From NCBI GenBank assembly GCA_023426125.1, contig JAFABI010000109.1:62001-126000 (forward strand): a stretch of 64,000 nt of DNA, read 5' to 3'. The stretch is from Bacillota bacterium (lineage in GTDB: Bacteria; Bacillota; Clostridia; Acetivibrionales; DTU013). Positions 52,758-60,725 of the stretch are shown in pieces. The notes beneath the pieces are model-generated. The model made no database searches. It saw only the letters and a list, made by a program, of their open reading frames with translations, and was not told the DNA's origin. Position numbers and translations under genes: made by a program. Numbering within the stretch: the stretch's first letter is position 1; every line of letters begins with the position of its first letter.

Positions 52758-52787
52758 ATTCTAATACAGGTGATGTATATGTGTCAA
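52758..52787 (-). promoter_or_regulatory. rplM-rpsI promoter
   Basis: On the minus strand the -35 box TTGACA (52787-52782), an 18-bp spacer and the -10 box TAGAAT (52763-52758). It lies about 90 bp upstream of rplM and is the best match to a housekeeping promoter in this region. Confidence 0.75.
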
Positions 52788-52930
52788 GTACAATTTGCTA
52801 ATTTTTTAATTTATCTCTCATTATCTCATATTTCCAGCCCAAATATGCACGTATCTCTCTATTAATCGTCCGCCATATCATTTTTTTACTAATCCTATGG
52901 ATGCTGTAAAATTTTTATGGCGAAATGTTC

Positions 52931-53041
52931 TGTAGGGGCGTGTATTGCGCGTCCGCATGAAGTAACCTATGGCCATTAATACCATGCAGCCCTCCAGTGA
53001 TTCTTGATACCCTGGGAGGGCGGCCAATGGCCTCCCCTACA
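52931..53041. repeat. Palindromic dispersed repeat, family A, copy 2
   Basis: 111-bp element from TGTAGGGGCG to CCCCTACA with the arms TATTGCGCGTCCGC and GGCGGCCAATGGCC of copies 1 and 3, but a longer centre that contains an extra inverted pair (CCCTCCAG, CTGGGAGGG). It separates rplM from the yjbR-WYL operon. Confidence 0.8.
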
Positions 53042-53076
53042 GATTTTCTATGCCATAATTCTTTTACAGCCCCAAC

Positions 53077-53119
53077 CATATGAACAGGACATACAGCTGT
53101 CCTGTTCATATGGTATAAT
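53077..53119 (+). promoter_or_regulatory. Operator-promoter of the yjbR-WYL operon
   Basis: Perfect 15-bp arms CATATGAACAGGACA (53077-53091) and TGTCCTGTTCATATG (53098-53112) with a 6-bp centre. A -10 box TATAAT (53114-53119) begins one base later. No good -35 box is visible, which fits activation by a bound protein. The likely binder is the WYL regulator encoded downstream. Confidence 0.75.
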
Positions 53120-53140
53120 AGGAGTTGGAGGTGGCTCCAT

Positions 53141-53524
53141 ATGACGAATGACGACATCAGCCGCTATTGTCTTGCAAAGCCCGGCGCATACGAGGATTTC
53201 CCCTTCGGAAAAATCCCTGTATGTTACAAGGTTTGTGGAAAACTGTTTCTGCAGCTCTATCCAATGGAGGGAAATCATAAGATCACAATCAGCTGCGAAC
53301 CTATGCGGGCCGACTTCTATCGCGGGCAGTATCCCGGTGTTGTCGTACCCGGATACCATTGTCCAAACCGGATCAAACCGTATATGAACACAGTATATCT
53401 AAATATGAATATAGAAGATTCCGTAATTTTCAAAATGATTGACCATTCGTACAAACGCGTGGCGGATAAACTGACGCGCCTTGAAAAAACCAGGATTACC
53501 GGGGTTATGGAGGACAGCGTATGA
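53141..53524 (+). CDS. MmcQ/YjbR-family protein
   Basis: 127-residue small protein of the YjbR/MmcQ fold (DUF419). The hallmarks are YCLAKPGAYEDFPFGKIPVCYKV (near the start), a KLFLQLYP strand and the tail YKRVADKLTRLEK. These proteins have a DNA-binding-like fold but no settled function. A GGAGG ribosome site precedes the ATG. The stop overlaps the start of the WYL regulator, so the two are co-translated. Confidence 0.9.
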   Translation: MTNDDISRYCLAKPGAYEDFPFGKIPVCYKVCGKLFLQLYPMEGNHKITISCEPMRADFYRGQYPGVVVPGYHCPNRIKPYMNTVYLNMNIEDSVIFKMIDHSYKRVADKLTRLEKTRITGVMEDSV

Positions 53525-54426
53525 AGCTTGACCGTCTGCTGGGCATTTTGATAACATTACTCCAGAATGACCGTATATGCGCGCCGGCCCTTGCAGAAAA
53601 ATTCGAAGTCAGCCGCCGCACCATCAACCGCGACATTGACGCCCTCTGCCAGGCAGGTATCCCCATTGTGACGCAGCAGGGCGGTAATGGCGGCATATCT
53701 ATCGCTGAGGGGTACAGGCTTGACAAAAGTGTGCTTACCACAGACGAGCTTTCAAGCATCATCGCGGCACTCAAGGGGCTTGGCACAGTATCGGAAAAAG
53801 CACGCATTGAACGGATGCTGGACAAGCTCTCGGCAAACAAAGATACTGTGGTATCCTTGCGTGAGAGCGTTATTATCGACCTGGCCTCCCATTACAAGGG
53901 CAGCCTGACCGGAAAAATCGAGATGATTAAGCAAGCCATCCAGGAAAGCAGGCTGATAGAGTTTGACTATTACTACGAAAAGGGCGAAAGCCACCGCCGC
54001 ATCGAGCCGTATTTCATTGCATTTCAATGGACGGCGTGGTATGTGTTCGGTTTTTGTCTGGAACGGCAGGACTGGCGGCTTTTTAATCTGGCTCGCCTGT
54101 GGGACCTCAGACAGTGTGATGAAAGCTTTACGCCGCGTGAGATACCGCCCGAGAAGCGGGATTTCAACGCACGGCTCACCGATCACCTGAGGCTTGTTGC
54201 TCTGTTCGACCCATCGACAAAATATCATCTCATGGAAACCTACGGGCCGGATTGTTTCACCCAAACGGCCAACGGCAGGCTGCGCCTTGAAATCGGCTAC
54301 ACCAACCGGGATTTTACAATGAACTGGCTGCTGGGCTTCGGCGACAAGGTCAAAGTCCTGGAGCCTGCCGATATGGTTGAGGAAATCCGCCGGATAGCAA
54401 AAAATATTGTTGCAAGCTATGAATGA
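53521..54426 (+). CDS. YafY-type HTH/WYL-domain transcriptional regulator
   Basis: 301-residue regulator. The winged HTH lies at residues about 1-60 (RLLGILITLLQNDRICAPAL; FEVSRRTINRDIDALCQAG). The WYL domain runs about 138-215 (AIQESRLIEFDYYYEKGE; FQWTAWYVFGFCLERQDWR), followed by the WCX extension to the C-terminus. It overlaps the yjbR stop by 4 bp. The palindromic operator at 53077 and a degenerate copy at its own 3' end (54424) suggest auto-control and control of a now-lost downstream gene. Confidence 0.93.
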   Translation: MKLDRLLGILITLLQNDRICAPALAEKFEVSRRTINRDIDALCQAGIPIVTQQGGNGGISIAEGYRLDKSVLTTDELSSIIAALKGLGTVSEKARIERMLDKLSANKDTVVSLRESVIIDLASHYKGSLTGKIEMIKQAIQESRLIEFDYYYEKGESHRRIEPYFIAFQWTAWYVFGFCLERQDWRLFNLARLWDLRQCDESFTPREIPPEKRDFNARLTDHLRLVALFDPSTKYHLMETYGPDCFTQTANGRLRLEIGYTNRDFTMNWLLGFGDKVKVLEPADMVEEIRRIAKNIVASYE

Positions 54427-54462
54427 ACAGGACATACCGTTGTCCGGTCCGGATGGTATACT
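54424..54462 (+). promoter_or_regulatory. Second, degenerate copy of the WYL operator-promoter
   Basis: TGAACAGGACATACCGTTGTCC followed by a TATACT box at 54457-54462. The distance from TGTCC to the -10 box (16 bp) is the same as at 53098-53119. The outer right arm is degenerate. It overlaps the WYL stop codon. Downstream sequence carries only gene remnants. Confidence 0.6.
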
Positions 54463-54599
54463 GAAGCAAGCTGTATGCTTACTCCTACCTCGATCTCGAG
54501 CATGGCGACAAGCCACAGGGCACGAGGGTAGCAGCCTGCCGGAAATGGGCTGCGGAGAACAATAAGCAGGTGTGGGGTAATGTGCTTTTGACTTCGGCC

Positions 54600-54869
54600 G
54601 GATGGTTTAAGGATATTGACGGCAAGCTCTTCCCATGACGGCATGGACACCTGGGTCGATCCGCTTTTGGCCACGCTTAAGGAGGCTGCCGTTTCGGGCA
54701 GCTTCCCGCCGAAGGCCAGCTGCGCGGCAATCGTGCCCAGAAACGCGTCTCCGGTACCTTGCGTATTGACAACCTTTACCGGATACCCGGGAATATAGGC
54801 ATGGCCTTTATCCGCATATTTATCGTTGGAATATTGTTCCGTATCAGACTTCTTATTTTCATATCGATT
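54600..54869 (-). pseudogene. PfkB-family sugar kinase remnant (C-terminal fragment)
   Basis: A frame without a start codon, open from just after a TAA at 54872, encodes PGYPVKVVNTQGTGDAFLG followed by LPETAASLSVAKSGSTQVSM. This is the C-terminal anion-hole region of ribokinase-like kinases (consensus D-T-x-G-A-G-D-x-F). The catalytic Asp of GTGD is kept. The N-terminal ~200 residues are missing and the frame runs on to 54417 without further homology. Confidence 0.65.
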
Positions 54870-54894
54870 TTAATGATAAATTATTCTAACAGCA

Positions 54895-55881
54895 CTATTT
54901 TCTGTATACTTCCCTCCCATAGGTATTGATTTCGTGCATCACGGCAGCCATTATTTCCTTATCGTATACGGTCATCTGACTGGGGGCGGCAATATAGCCG
55001 CCGCCTGCCGCCAATTGGTCGATGCGTTTTCTCACTTCCGCCCTTACCTCTTCAGGCGTCACGCCGGGGGTTCCCATCATTTGGCTGTCTATGGCTCCAA
55101 GGAAGCATATCCTGTCACCGAACTTTTTCTTCAGCTCTGCAAGATTGTTGCATGCCTGGCATGGATTCCATATATCCGGACCGATTTCTACAAAATCGGC
55201 GAATATTGACTCTATTTTACCGCAGGAGTGCTGGTTTATCATTATTCCCAGCTCTTTGGCACAGTCATAGATCCTTTTGGTGTGGGGCTTGATGATCTTT
55301 CTCCATACCTCCGGAGGGATGAACAGGTTTTCCTGCGTACCCCAGTCGTCGGAATACCAGATCATGTCCAGCTTTACTACCTCATTAAACTTTCTGATCA
55401 GGCGGATCTTATAATCCGCGATGGCCTCTGCCAAAGCCAGCATCTCCTCAGGCTCTGACAAAAAACTTACCATGGCGTTCTCCATGCCGAGGAGTGTGTA
55501 TATTCTTTCAAAGATGCCGATCCTGACAAGCCCCGTAACAATCCTGCTTTCCCTGTCGATTGCAGAAAGGTCGATCTTTTTCCGTTCCCAGCCTTCCGCA
55601 ATATTGTCCCAGTCCATTGCATCCACATCCGGAATGCGTATTTTCTCTCTCCATTCACATATGTCGGTGATCACATGCCCGTCTTGCGCCGGATAAGTTC
55701 CATCTTCCGAACTCAAACACATTAAATATTTTACTCCCCAATCGTCGGTACCCTCGGCCATCGGCCTTTCAACTACCGGCGGGTCCAAAAACAGCGTAAT
55801 CCGCATGCTTTCAATTCCGTTCGGAACCCATTGGGGATTGTCATGCCGTATTGCTCTCAATAAATTTTCCTTCGGTGTCAT
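54895..55881 (-). CDS. Uroporphyrinogen-decarboxylase-family protein (MtaA-like)
   Basis: 328-residue TIM-barrel protein of the URO-D superfamily. It begins MTPKENLLRAIRHDNPQWVP and carries MIWYSDDWGTQENLFIPPEV. The H-x-C-G motif in MINQHSCGKI resembles the zinc ligands of MtaA-like corrinoid methyltransferases rather than true uroporphyrinogen decarboxylase. No corrinoid protein gene is adjacent. It lies about 95 bp downstream of the GPH symporter on the same strand and so may belong to the GH31-symporter transcript; a role in sulfosugar or methylated-sugar use is only a guess. Confidence 0.75.
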   Translation of the reverse strand: MTPKENLLRAIRHDNPQWVPNGIESMRITLFLDPPVVERPMAEGTDDWGVKYLMCLSSEDGTYPAQDGHVITDICEWREKIRIPDVDAMDWDNIAEGWERKKIDLSAIDRESRIVTGLVRIGIFERIYTLLGMENAMVSFLSEPEEMLALAEAIADYKIRLIRKFNEVVKLDMIWYSDDWGTQENLFIPPEVWRKIIKPHTKRIYDCAKELGIMINQHSCGKIESIFADFVEIGPDIWNPCQACNNLAELKKKFGDRICFLGAIDSQMMGTPGVTPEEVRAEVRKRIDQLAAGGGYIAAPSQMTVYDKEIMAAVMHEINTYGREVYRK

Positions 55882-55976
55882 AAACGTTACCTCCCAGATA
55901 GAATCCTATATTCTTTCATTGATTCAACAAACACACCATATTAAAATTTCCGGACGGCTATATGCGAAAAGGTCCG

Positions 55977-57422
55977 TCAAATGTTTTCATTCCACAGTTT
56001 ATTGTAGCTTAATCCGGTCAATTCTTCGCATACGCTCTTTGTCTCCGCGGCAACTTCTTCTTTTATGCCCCCCGCTCTTCTTCTTGCTATCTCGTCTTTC
56101 AATATCTTATATTTGGCATCGGTCATTTTATATTTTGTAGAGAAGAATATGCTTAAGAATATAAAAACAATGGGGACAATACTGAAAAGAATCTGGATCA
56201 TCATTTTTGTCATACCGCTCTGCTCTACATTGGGAACGTATCCAGTCCACTCAAGCACAACACCTATCAGAAATACGGTAAGTGCCAGGGAAAGCTGCCT
56301 GATAAACGTTACCATTCCGTAATACATACCCGGCCTGCTTTTCGTGGAGATCATCTCATCGACATCCGCAAGCTCCGGAATGATTGACCATGGAACCAGA
56401 TATGCTGCAGAAGTGCCTATTCCGCTTAGTATTGAGACGATATAAATAATCATCTTCCCCTCAAGCTGCGGTACAAAAAATGCCAGGATCAGGGCCAGGC
56501 CCCACGAAACCATTCCAACCCTGAAAGGAGCCGTTTTATCATATTTCTTCGATATTGCCATATGAACCGGCATTGCGACCACCTGAACAACCAGAAGCGT
56601 ACCCAGAACTGCCGAAAACTCATCCGGACGGTTCAGGCAGTACGTAAGAAAATATGCGAAGAGGGTTGATATGAAGTCGATGGCTGCCATACAGCTTAAA
56701 AACATTCCTATGTGAATTCTGAAGCTTTTATTCCTGAATACGGTCCTGACGTCTTTAAAAATATTGCTCTTCCCGTCTTCCGTTTTCTCATACTTCTTAT
56801 TTTCCCATGTACCGGCAAACACAATAAACCATACGAGGGCAAACAATGCTGCAAAGCATATGCCCATCACCATATAGCCTTTCGCCTCATTTCCCCCGAA
56901 CATGTCCACAATCATTTTGGGCACGATGCCGCAGAGAATCGATGCAGAGGAGGAAAAGATAAGCCTGAAGCCGGACAATGAGGTCCTCTCCTTATAATCG
57001 CCGGTCATATCGGCATTGATGGCATAATACGGTATCATTACCAGAGAAAAAACCGTATTGAAAAGCAGGTAAGCCAGAAGGTAGAATACGAACAACGCAG
57101 CCTGGCTTTTGAAGCTGACGGAGCTCCAAAGCAGTGAATATGTGATAAAAATAGGAAGTATGCAGGCAAGGAAGTAAATTCTTCTTCTTCCGAACCTTGA
57201 AACCGTATGATCCGTCATGTATCCAATGGTCGGGTCAATAATCGCATCCCATATTTTCCCTACCAGAAACAGGGTTCCTGCCAGCAATGGCGAGAGATGC
57301 ACCACATCCGTAAGGTAAATCATAAAGAGCAGCGAAATAATGAGAAAGGCTCCTCCCCCGCATATTTCACCCGAAGCATACATGAGTTTCGTTTTCAAAG
57401 TAATTTTTTTATCCACTTTCAT
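55977..57422 (-). CDS. GPH-family sugar:cation symporter (YihO/YihP/XynP-like)
   Basis: 481-residue transporter with twelve predicted helices and the family signatures YASGEICGGGAFLIISLLFM, DAIIDPTIGYMTDHTVSRFG and YAINADMTGDYKERTSLSG. GPH carriers import glycosides with Na+ or H+; E. coli YihO and YihP of sulfoquinovose use belong here. GGGGGAAG precedes the ATG at 57422. The gene starts 18 bp after the GH31 stop, so it is co-transcribed. In this context import of sulfoquinovose or its glyceryl glycoside is the leading proposal; xyloside or glucuronide uptake is the main alternative. Confidence 0.85.
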   Translation of the reverse strand: MKVDKKITLKTKLMYASGEICGGGAFLIISLLFMIYLTDVVHLSPLLAGTLFLVGKIWDAIIDPTIGYMTDHTVSRFGRRRIYFLACILPIFITYSLLWSSVSFKSQAALFVFYLLAYLLFNTVFSLVMIPYYAINADMTGDYKERTSLSGFRLIFSSSASILCGIVPKMIVDMFGGNEAKGYMVMGICFAALFALVWFIVFAGTWENKKYEKTEDGKSNIFKDVRTVFRNKSFRIHIGMFLSCMAAIDFISTLFAYFLTYCLNRPDEFSAVLGTLLVVQVVAMPVHMAISKKYDKTAPFRVGMVSWGLALILAFFVPQLEGKMIIYIVSILSGIGTSAAYLVPWSIIPELADVDEMISTKSRPGMYYGMVTFIRQLSLALTVFLIGVVLEWTGYVPNVEQSGMTKMMIQILFSIVPIVFIFLSIFFSTKYKMTDAKYKILKDEIARRRAGGIKEEVAAETKSVCEELTGLSYNKLWNENI

Positions 57423-57440
57423 CTTCCCCCTTATCATTTA

Positions 57441-59435
57441 TTAAATATGGATCACTGCTTCAAAAAGTTTGCAAAACTCGCTTTGTGCCCGATAAAATGC
57501 AGGAGGCTGTCCAATGGGTGAAGATATCCTGTGCCAGCCTTTTTTGTACTCTTTCCCCGTACACATATGCATCCACCTGTCGTCCGGCAGGTAGACTCTC
57601 CAGGACCTTCTTCCCGGTTTATACACCGGAGCAATCATCATATCTCTTCCGAACATATATTGATATGTCAGTTTGTGGAGGTTCTCATCCTTCTCATAAT
57701 GTATATACGGATGCCGCATTACCGGAACTCCATGCTCGACATATTCTTGAACCGTACGTTTTATATAGGGTTTAAGATGGAAGTGGATCCTGCTCATTCT
57801 GGAAAAATGCGCAAGTGTTTCCCTGTCCGAATCAAACTGCCAGTTACTGCCGGGACGGTTACCTTCATGGGTTCTCATGATTGCTGTAAAAACGGCATGC
57901 TCTGCCCAGCGCAGGAATAGCTCCTTGCTGCGTTTTACCCATGCCACGGTAGTATATCCGCCTATATCGGAATGTGAAAACCCTATGCCGGAAAACCCCA
58001 GGGATAACCCGGCGGGAATAACGGAAGCAAGGCTGTCATTCATACTCCAATCCACCATCTGGTCTCCGGCCCATACAAGGGTTGAAAACCTCCCTGTGCC
58101 GGAAAAGCCTGAACGTGTGAAAAACACTATGTTTCCCAGGTTTCCTGTCTCTTCCAGTACTTCACGGTTTGTTTCCGCCCATCGGACCGGATATTTGTTA
58201 TGGAAGCTCTCACCGCTTTCACCCGAATAAACCGCCGAATCCACCGGCAGGTGTTCGCCAAAATCCGCCATCCACCCGCTTAAACCTGTTTCGATCATGT
58301 TTTTCCTGATGACATTCTTGATCCATGCTACCGCCTCCGGATTTGAGAGGTCAACCGTTGCAGCGGGAAAGGTAGTGACATAAACATAATATTCCCCACC
58401 TTCACGGTTCTTTACGAGGTACCCCTTGTCGGATGCTTCCTTGTACAGTTCACCGTCAAGACATAAGAACGGGTTGATATAACCCAGGAATTTTATGCCT
58501 TGCTCATTCAATCCTTTAATAAAACAGGGCAAATCAGGATAAAGACCTTCATCATATTTCCAATCCCACCTAAGCTGCTTGCCAAAGGAGGTGGTACGTA
58601 TCCCTTCCCAATCCTGAGCCCATACGGCGGCTACCTTCATACCGGTTTCCAGGACATTTTTCAGTTTGCTTTCTACGACCGCTCTGCCGCCTTGTATTCC
58701 AAGCCATACACCGTCATAAACCCAGTCCGGCAGTTCAGGCTGGCGACCCAGATATTGTGTAAGGCTTTCAAGGACTTCAGGCGCCGTATCTCTTTTTTCG
58801 ATAATGATTTTATCGGGAATGCCGAAGGTAAACAGCGTGTGCCGGTCTTTTGCCGTAAAATCAAATACAGAATATCCATAGGTTTCCACATGGCAATAAT
58901 AGTTGAGCGACGATACAAAAGTGGGTTGAGGAAAATACGTTGTGAAATAATTGCCTCCCGCGCCATGGGTCAGCTCCGCCAGAAAGGTAAGCAAATTTTT
59001 CCCCCGTCCTATTCCTTGCTCTTCACACCAAACAGGAACCTTTTGCCCACGCAAATCAAGCTTCGAATACTGCTCGCCGCAACCGTAGATATGCTCTTCA
59101 CGGGATGCATGAAGGCTGAATTGAAGACGGTTTACGCAGTCATCGGAACATTGGAACAGGATTTCCAGCCTTGTACCTGTCTCGCAGAATGTTACCGTCA
59201 ACTTTCCGTCGAACAGGATGGCTATTTTTCCACTTTTGTTTTCAAGCAGCTTGTATTCCGATACCGGCTTGAAGTTCATGAGTTTATCGGTGATTTTAAA
59301 GCTGCCGTGCTTCATTTTATAAGCACCGCTCCCGGTTCCAAGCATTATGCCGGTATCGTCCCTGTTGTAATCGAATACGGGATGATTGTTTAGAAAGAGC
59401 TTAAATCCATTTGCATCTTGTTTTAAATATACCAA
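57441..59435 (-). CDS. GH31 alpha-glycosidase, YihQ (sulfoquinovosidase)-like
   Basis: 664-residue enzyme without a signal peptide, similar to E. coli sulfoquinovosidase YihQ along its length (EHIYGCGEQYSKLDLRG; YFPQPTFVSSLNYYCHV; MRTHEGNRPGSNWQFD). The nucleophile is D391 (GWMADFGEHLP) and the acid/base D458 (WAGDQMVDWS). By my recalled alignment, YihQ substrate residues Q262, Q288, W304 and Y508 map to Q248, Q274, W290 and Y494. Sulfonate-binding R301 maps to Q287, but an Arg lies two residues on (R289). Sulfoquinovoside hydrolysis is therefore likely but not certain. Translation starts at a TTG with AGGTGA upstream. A regulated promoter lies directly before it. Confidence 0.85.
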   Translation of the reverse strand: MVYLKQDANGFKLFLNNHPVFDYNRDDTGIMLGTGSGAYKMKHGSFKITDKLMNFKPVSEYKLLENKSGKIAILFDGKLTVTFCETGTRLEILFQCSDDCVNRLQFSLHASREEHIYGCGEQYSKLDLRGQKVPVWCEEQGIGRGKNLLTFLAELTHGAGGNYFTTYFPQPTFVSSLNYYCHVETYGYSVFDFTAKDRHTLFTFGIPDKIIIEKRDTAPEVLESLTQYLGRQPELPDWVYDGVWLGIQGGRAVVESKLKNVLETGMKVAAVWAQDWEGIRTTSFGKQLRWDWKYDEGLYPDLPCFIKGLNEQGIKFLGYINPFLCLDGELYKEASDKGYLVKNREGGEYYVYVTTFPAATVDLSNPEAVAWIKNVIRKNMIETGLSGWMADFGEHLPVDSAVYSGESGESFHNKYPVRWAETNREVLEETGNLGNIVFFTRSGFSGTGRFSTLVWAGDQMVDWSMNDSLASVIPAGLSLGFSGIGFSHSDIGGYTTVAWVKRSKELFLRWAEHAVFTAIMRTHEGNRPGSNWQFDSDRETLAHFSRMSRIHFHLKPYIKRTVQEYVEHGVPVMRHPYIHYEKDENLHKLTYQYMFGRDMMIAPVYKPGRRSWRVYLPDDRWMHMCTGKEYKKGWHRISSPIGQPPAFYRAQSEFCKLFEAVIHI

Positions 59436-59459
59436 GCGATCACCTACATATTCATAATG

Positions 59460-59506
59460 ATTAAAAGGTTTAATTTTATTCTAACATTTGCAGCAGATAA
59501 TTGCAA
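59460..59506 (-). promoter_or_regulatory. Promoter and operator of the GH31-symporter operon
   Basis: On the minus strand: -35 TTGCAA (59506-59501), 17-bp spacer, -10 TAGAAT (59483-59478), 3 bp, then palindrome ATTAAACCTTTTAAT (59474-59460) over the expected start point. The architecture matches the promoters at 59549 and 60662. Confidence 0.8.
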
Positions 59507-59548
59507 TAGGTTTATTTTCAATATTTAAAATCTTAAATAATTTCATCC

Positions 59549-59595
59549 TTTACAATTAAATGAAAGGATTATATAATTTAATTAAAGTTTTTAAT
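59549..59595 (+). promoter_or_regulatory. Promoter and operator of the 4Fe-4S protein gene
   Basis: -35 TTTACA (59549-59554), 17-bp spacer, -10 TATAAT (59572-59577), 3 bp, then ATTAAAGTTTTTAAT (59581-59595), covering the expected transcription start, as for a repressor site. It is divergent from the GH31 promoter. Confidence 0.8.
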
Positions 59596-59665
59596 AAATA
59601 TGACACATCGGCCGGCAGCAATACGCCGTATGGTTTCATATATTATTTACCGGAGGAGGAGATTT

Positions 59666-60511
59666 ATGAGCGGGATTCATTTGTTTCACAAGCACGAGGA
59701 TGACAATTATGTGGTTAAGGGTTCAAAAACCAGCAGGGTCGGCGCTCCGCAATATTTTATACAATGGTGCTACGGTGTAGTCGAACCTGTGCTCACCCGG
59801 TTTTTTGACTTTCTTCTAAGGCATGAATCCACCAGATCCCTGATAGGCAAATCAAAAGAAAGCAAAATCCTCCCAAAATGCATCGTATTATCAACCGCCG
59901 CAGTGTGCAAATACATTGACTATATCTACAAAATCGAAGGTCCAAGGGGAGCACGGATGGGTATCGGCGATTGTGTTTGCCAGCTTTCCCTCGGCAGGGA
60001 GCGGCAGCCAAAACGCAAGGATATGGTGCTTTTGTATACCGCAGATATTTATAATAATATCGTTAAAACGTACGAACCAATCGAAGATGCCGAAGACGCC
60101 AAAGCATATATCCACGATTTCCACAAAGCCGGCCTGGTCCATACGGCACTTTATTGCTTCAATTCAGGCCAGTGGGTATTCGTGTTGTGCAACTGCGACG
60201 ATGAAATATGCGTCCCCCCGAGGGCCCATCTGGTAGGAAAGCCGACGATGCTGCCGGGTCCGGAAATCATAGAACTAGACGAAGCAAAGTGTGTCGGCCT
60301 GGAAAAGTGCGGGAAATGTCTTGAAAGATGCATTCTAAAAGCTTCATACGCCTCAGGAGACAAAACCGGAGTAGATTATCTCAAATGCCTGGGATGCGGT
60401 CTCTGCACAAGCACCTGCAGGGGAGAAGCCCGCAAACTGAAAATCAGAGCCGAGTACAAGTTTGACGATATCATCGCAAAAAAGATTCTGTTGGGTGATA
60501 CCCCTGATTAA
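59666..60511 (+). CDS. 4Fe-4S dicluster protein of unknown function in the sulfosugar locus
   Basis: 281 residues. The C-terminal third has two [4Fe-4S] motifs: C-x5-C-x2-C-x3-C in KCVGLEKCGKCLERC and C-x2-C-x2-C-x3-C in KCLGCGLCTSTCRGEA. The N-terminal part has further Cys pairs (GDCVCQLSLG; LCNCDDEICVPP) and a conserved-looking core (MVLLYTADIYNN; HTALYCFNSGQWVFVL). There are no membrane helices. GGAGGAGGAG before the ATG at 59666 sets the start over a longer reading from 59600. It has its own copy of the cluster operator, so it is regulated with the GH31 and transketolase genes. Possibly a redox partner; no enzyme activity can be named. Confidence 0.8.
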   Translation: MSGIHLFHKHEDDNYVVKGSKTSRVGAPQYFIQWCYGVVEPVLTRFFDFLLRHESTRSLIGKSKESKILPKCIVLSTAAVCKYIDYIYKIEGPRGARMGIGDCVCQLSLGRERQPKRKDMVLLYTADIYNNIVKTYEPIEDAEDAKAYIHDFHKAGLVHTALYCFNSGQWVFVLCNCDDEICVPPRAHLVGKPTMLPGPEIIELDEAKCVGLEKCGKCLERCILKASYASGDKTGVDYLKCLGCGLCTSTCRGEARKLKIRAEYKFDDIIAKKILLGDTPD

Positions 60512-60661
60512 AATGGCATTATCTTTATTTTATTGCAGTTCTGCAAAAGCGATGAAAGCACGTGCTATTCATTAAAAATTTTAACTTATTCTCTAAGCAA
60601 AATAAAATTTATATAGGAACACCATATTCATTGGGTTTTTAACCGTATTTTTTCTTTTTTC

Positions 60662-60708
60662 TTTACTTCTCGAAAAAGAAGTATTATAATTAAATTAAAA
60701 GCTTTAAT
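60662..60708 (+). promoter_or_regulatory. Promoter and operator of the transketolase genes
   Basis: -35 TTTACT (60662-60667), 17-bp spacer, -10 TATAAT (60685-60690), 3 bp, then ATTAAAAGCTTTAAT (60694-60708), followed by the ribosome site AAAAGGAG (60711-60718). Same architecture as the promoters at 59460 and 59549. Confidence 0.8.
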
Positions 60709-60725
60709 CAAAAGGAGTCGATACC

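Noticed and set aside
53521..54426. WYL regulator as part of a phage-defence system
   Set aside because: WYL proteins can regulate defence loci, but here it pairs with a YjbR protein and no defence effector is nearby.
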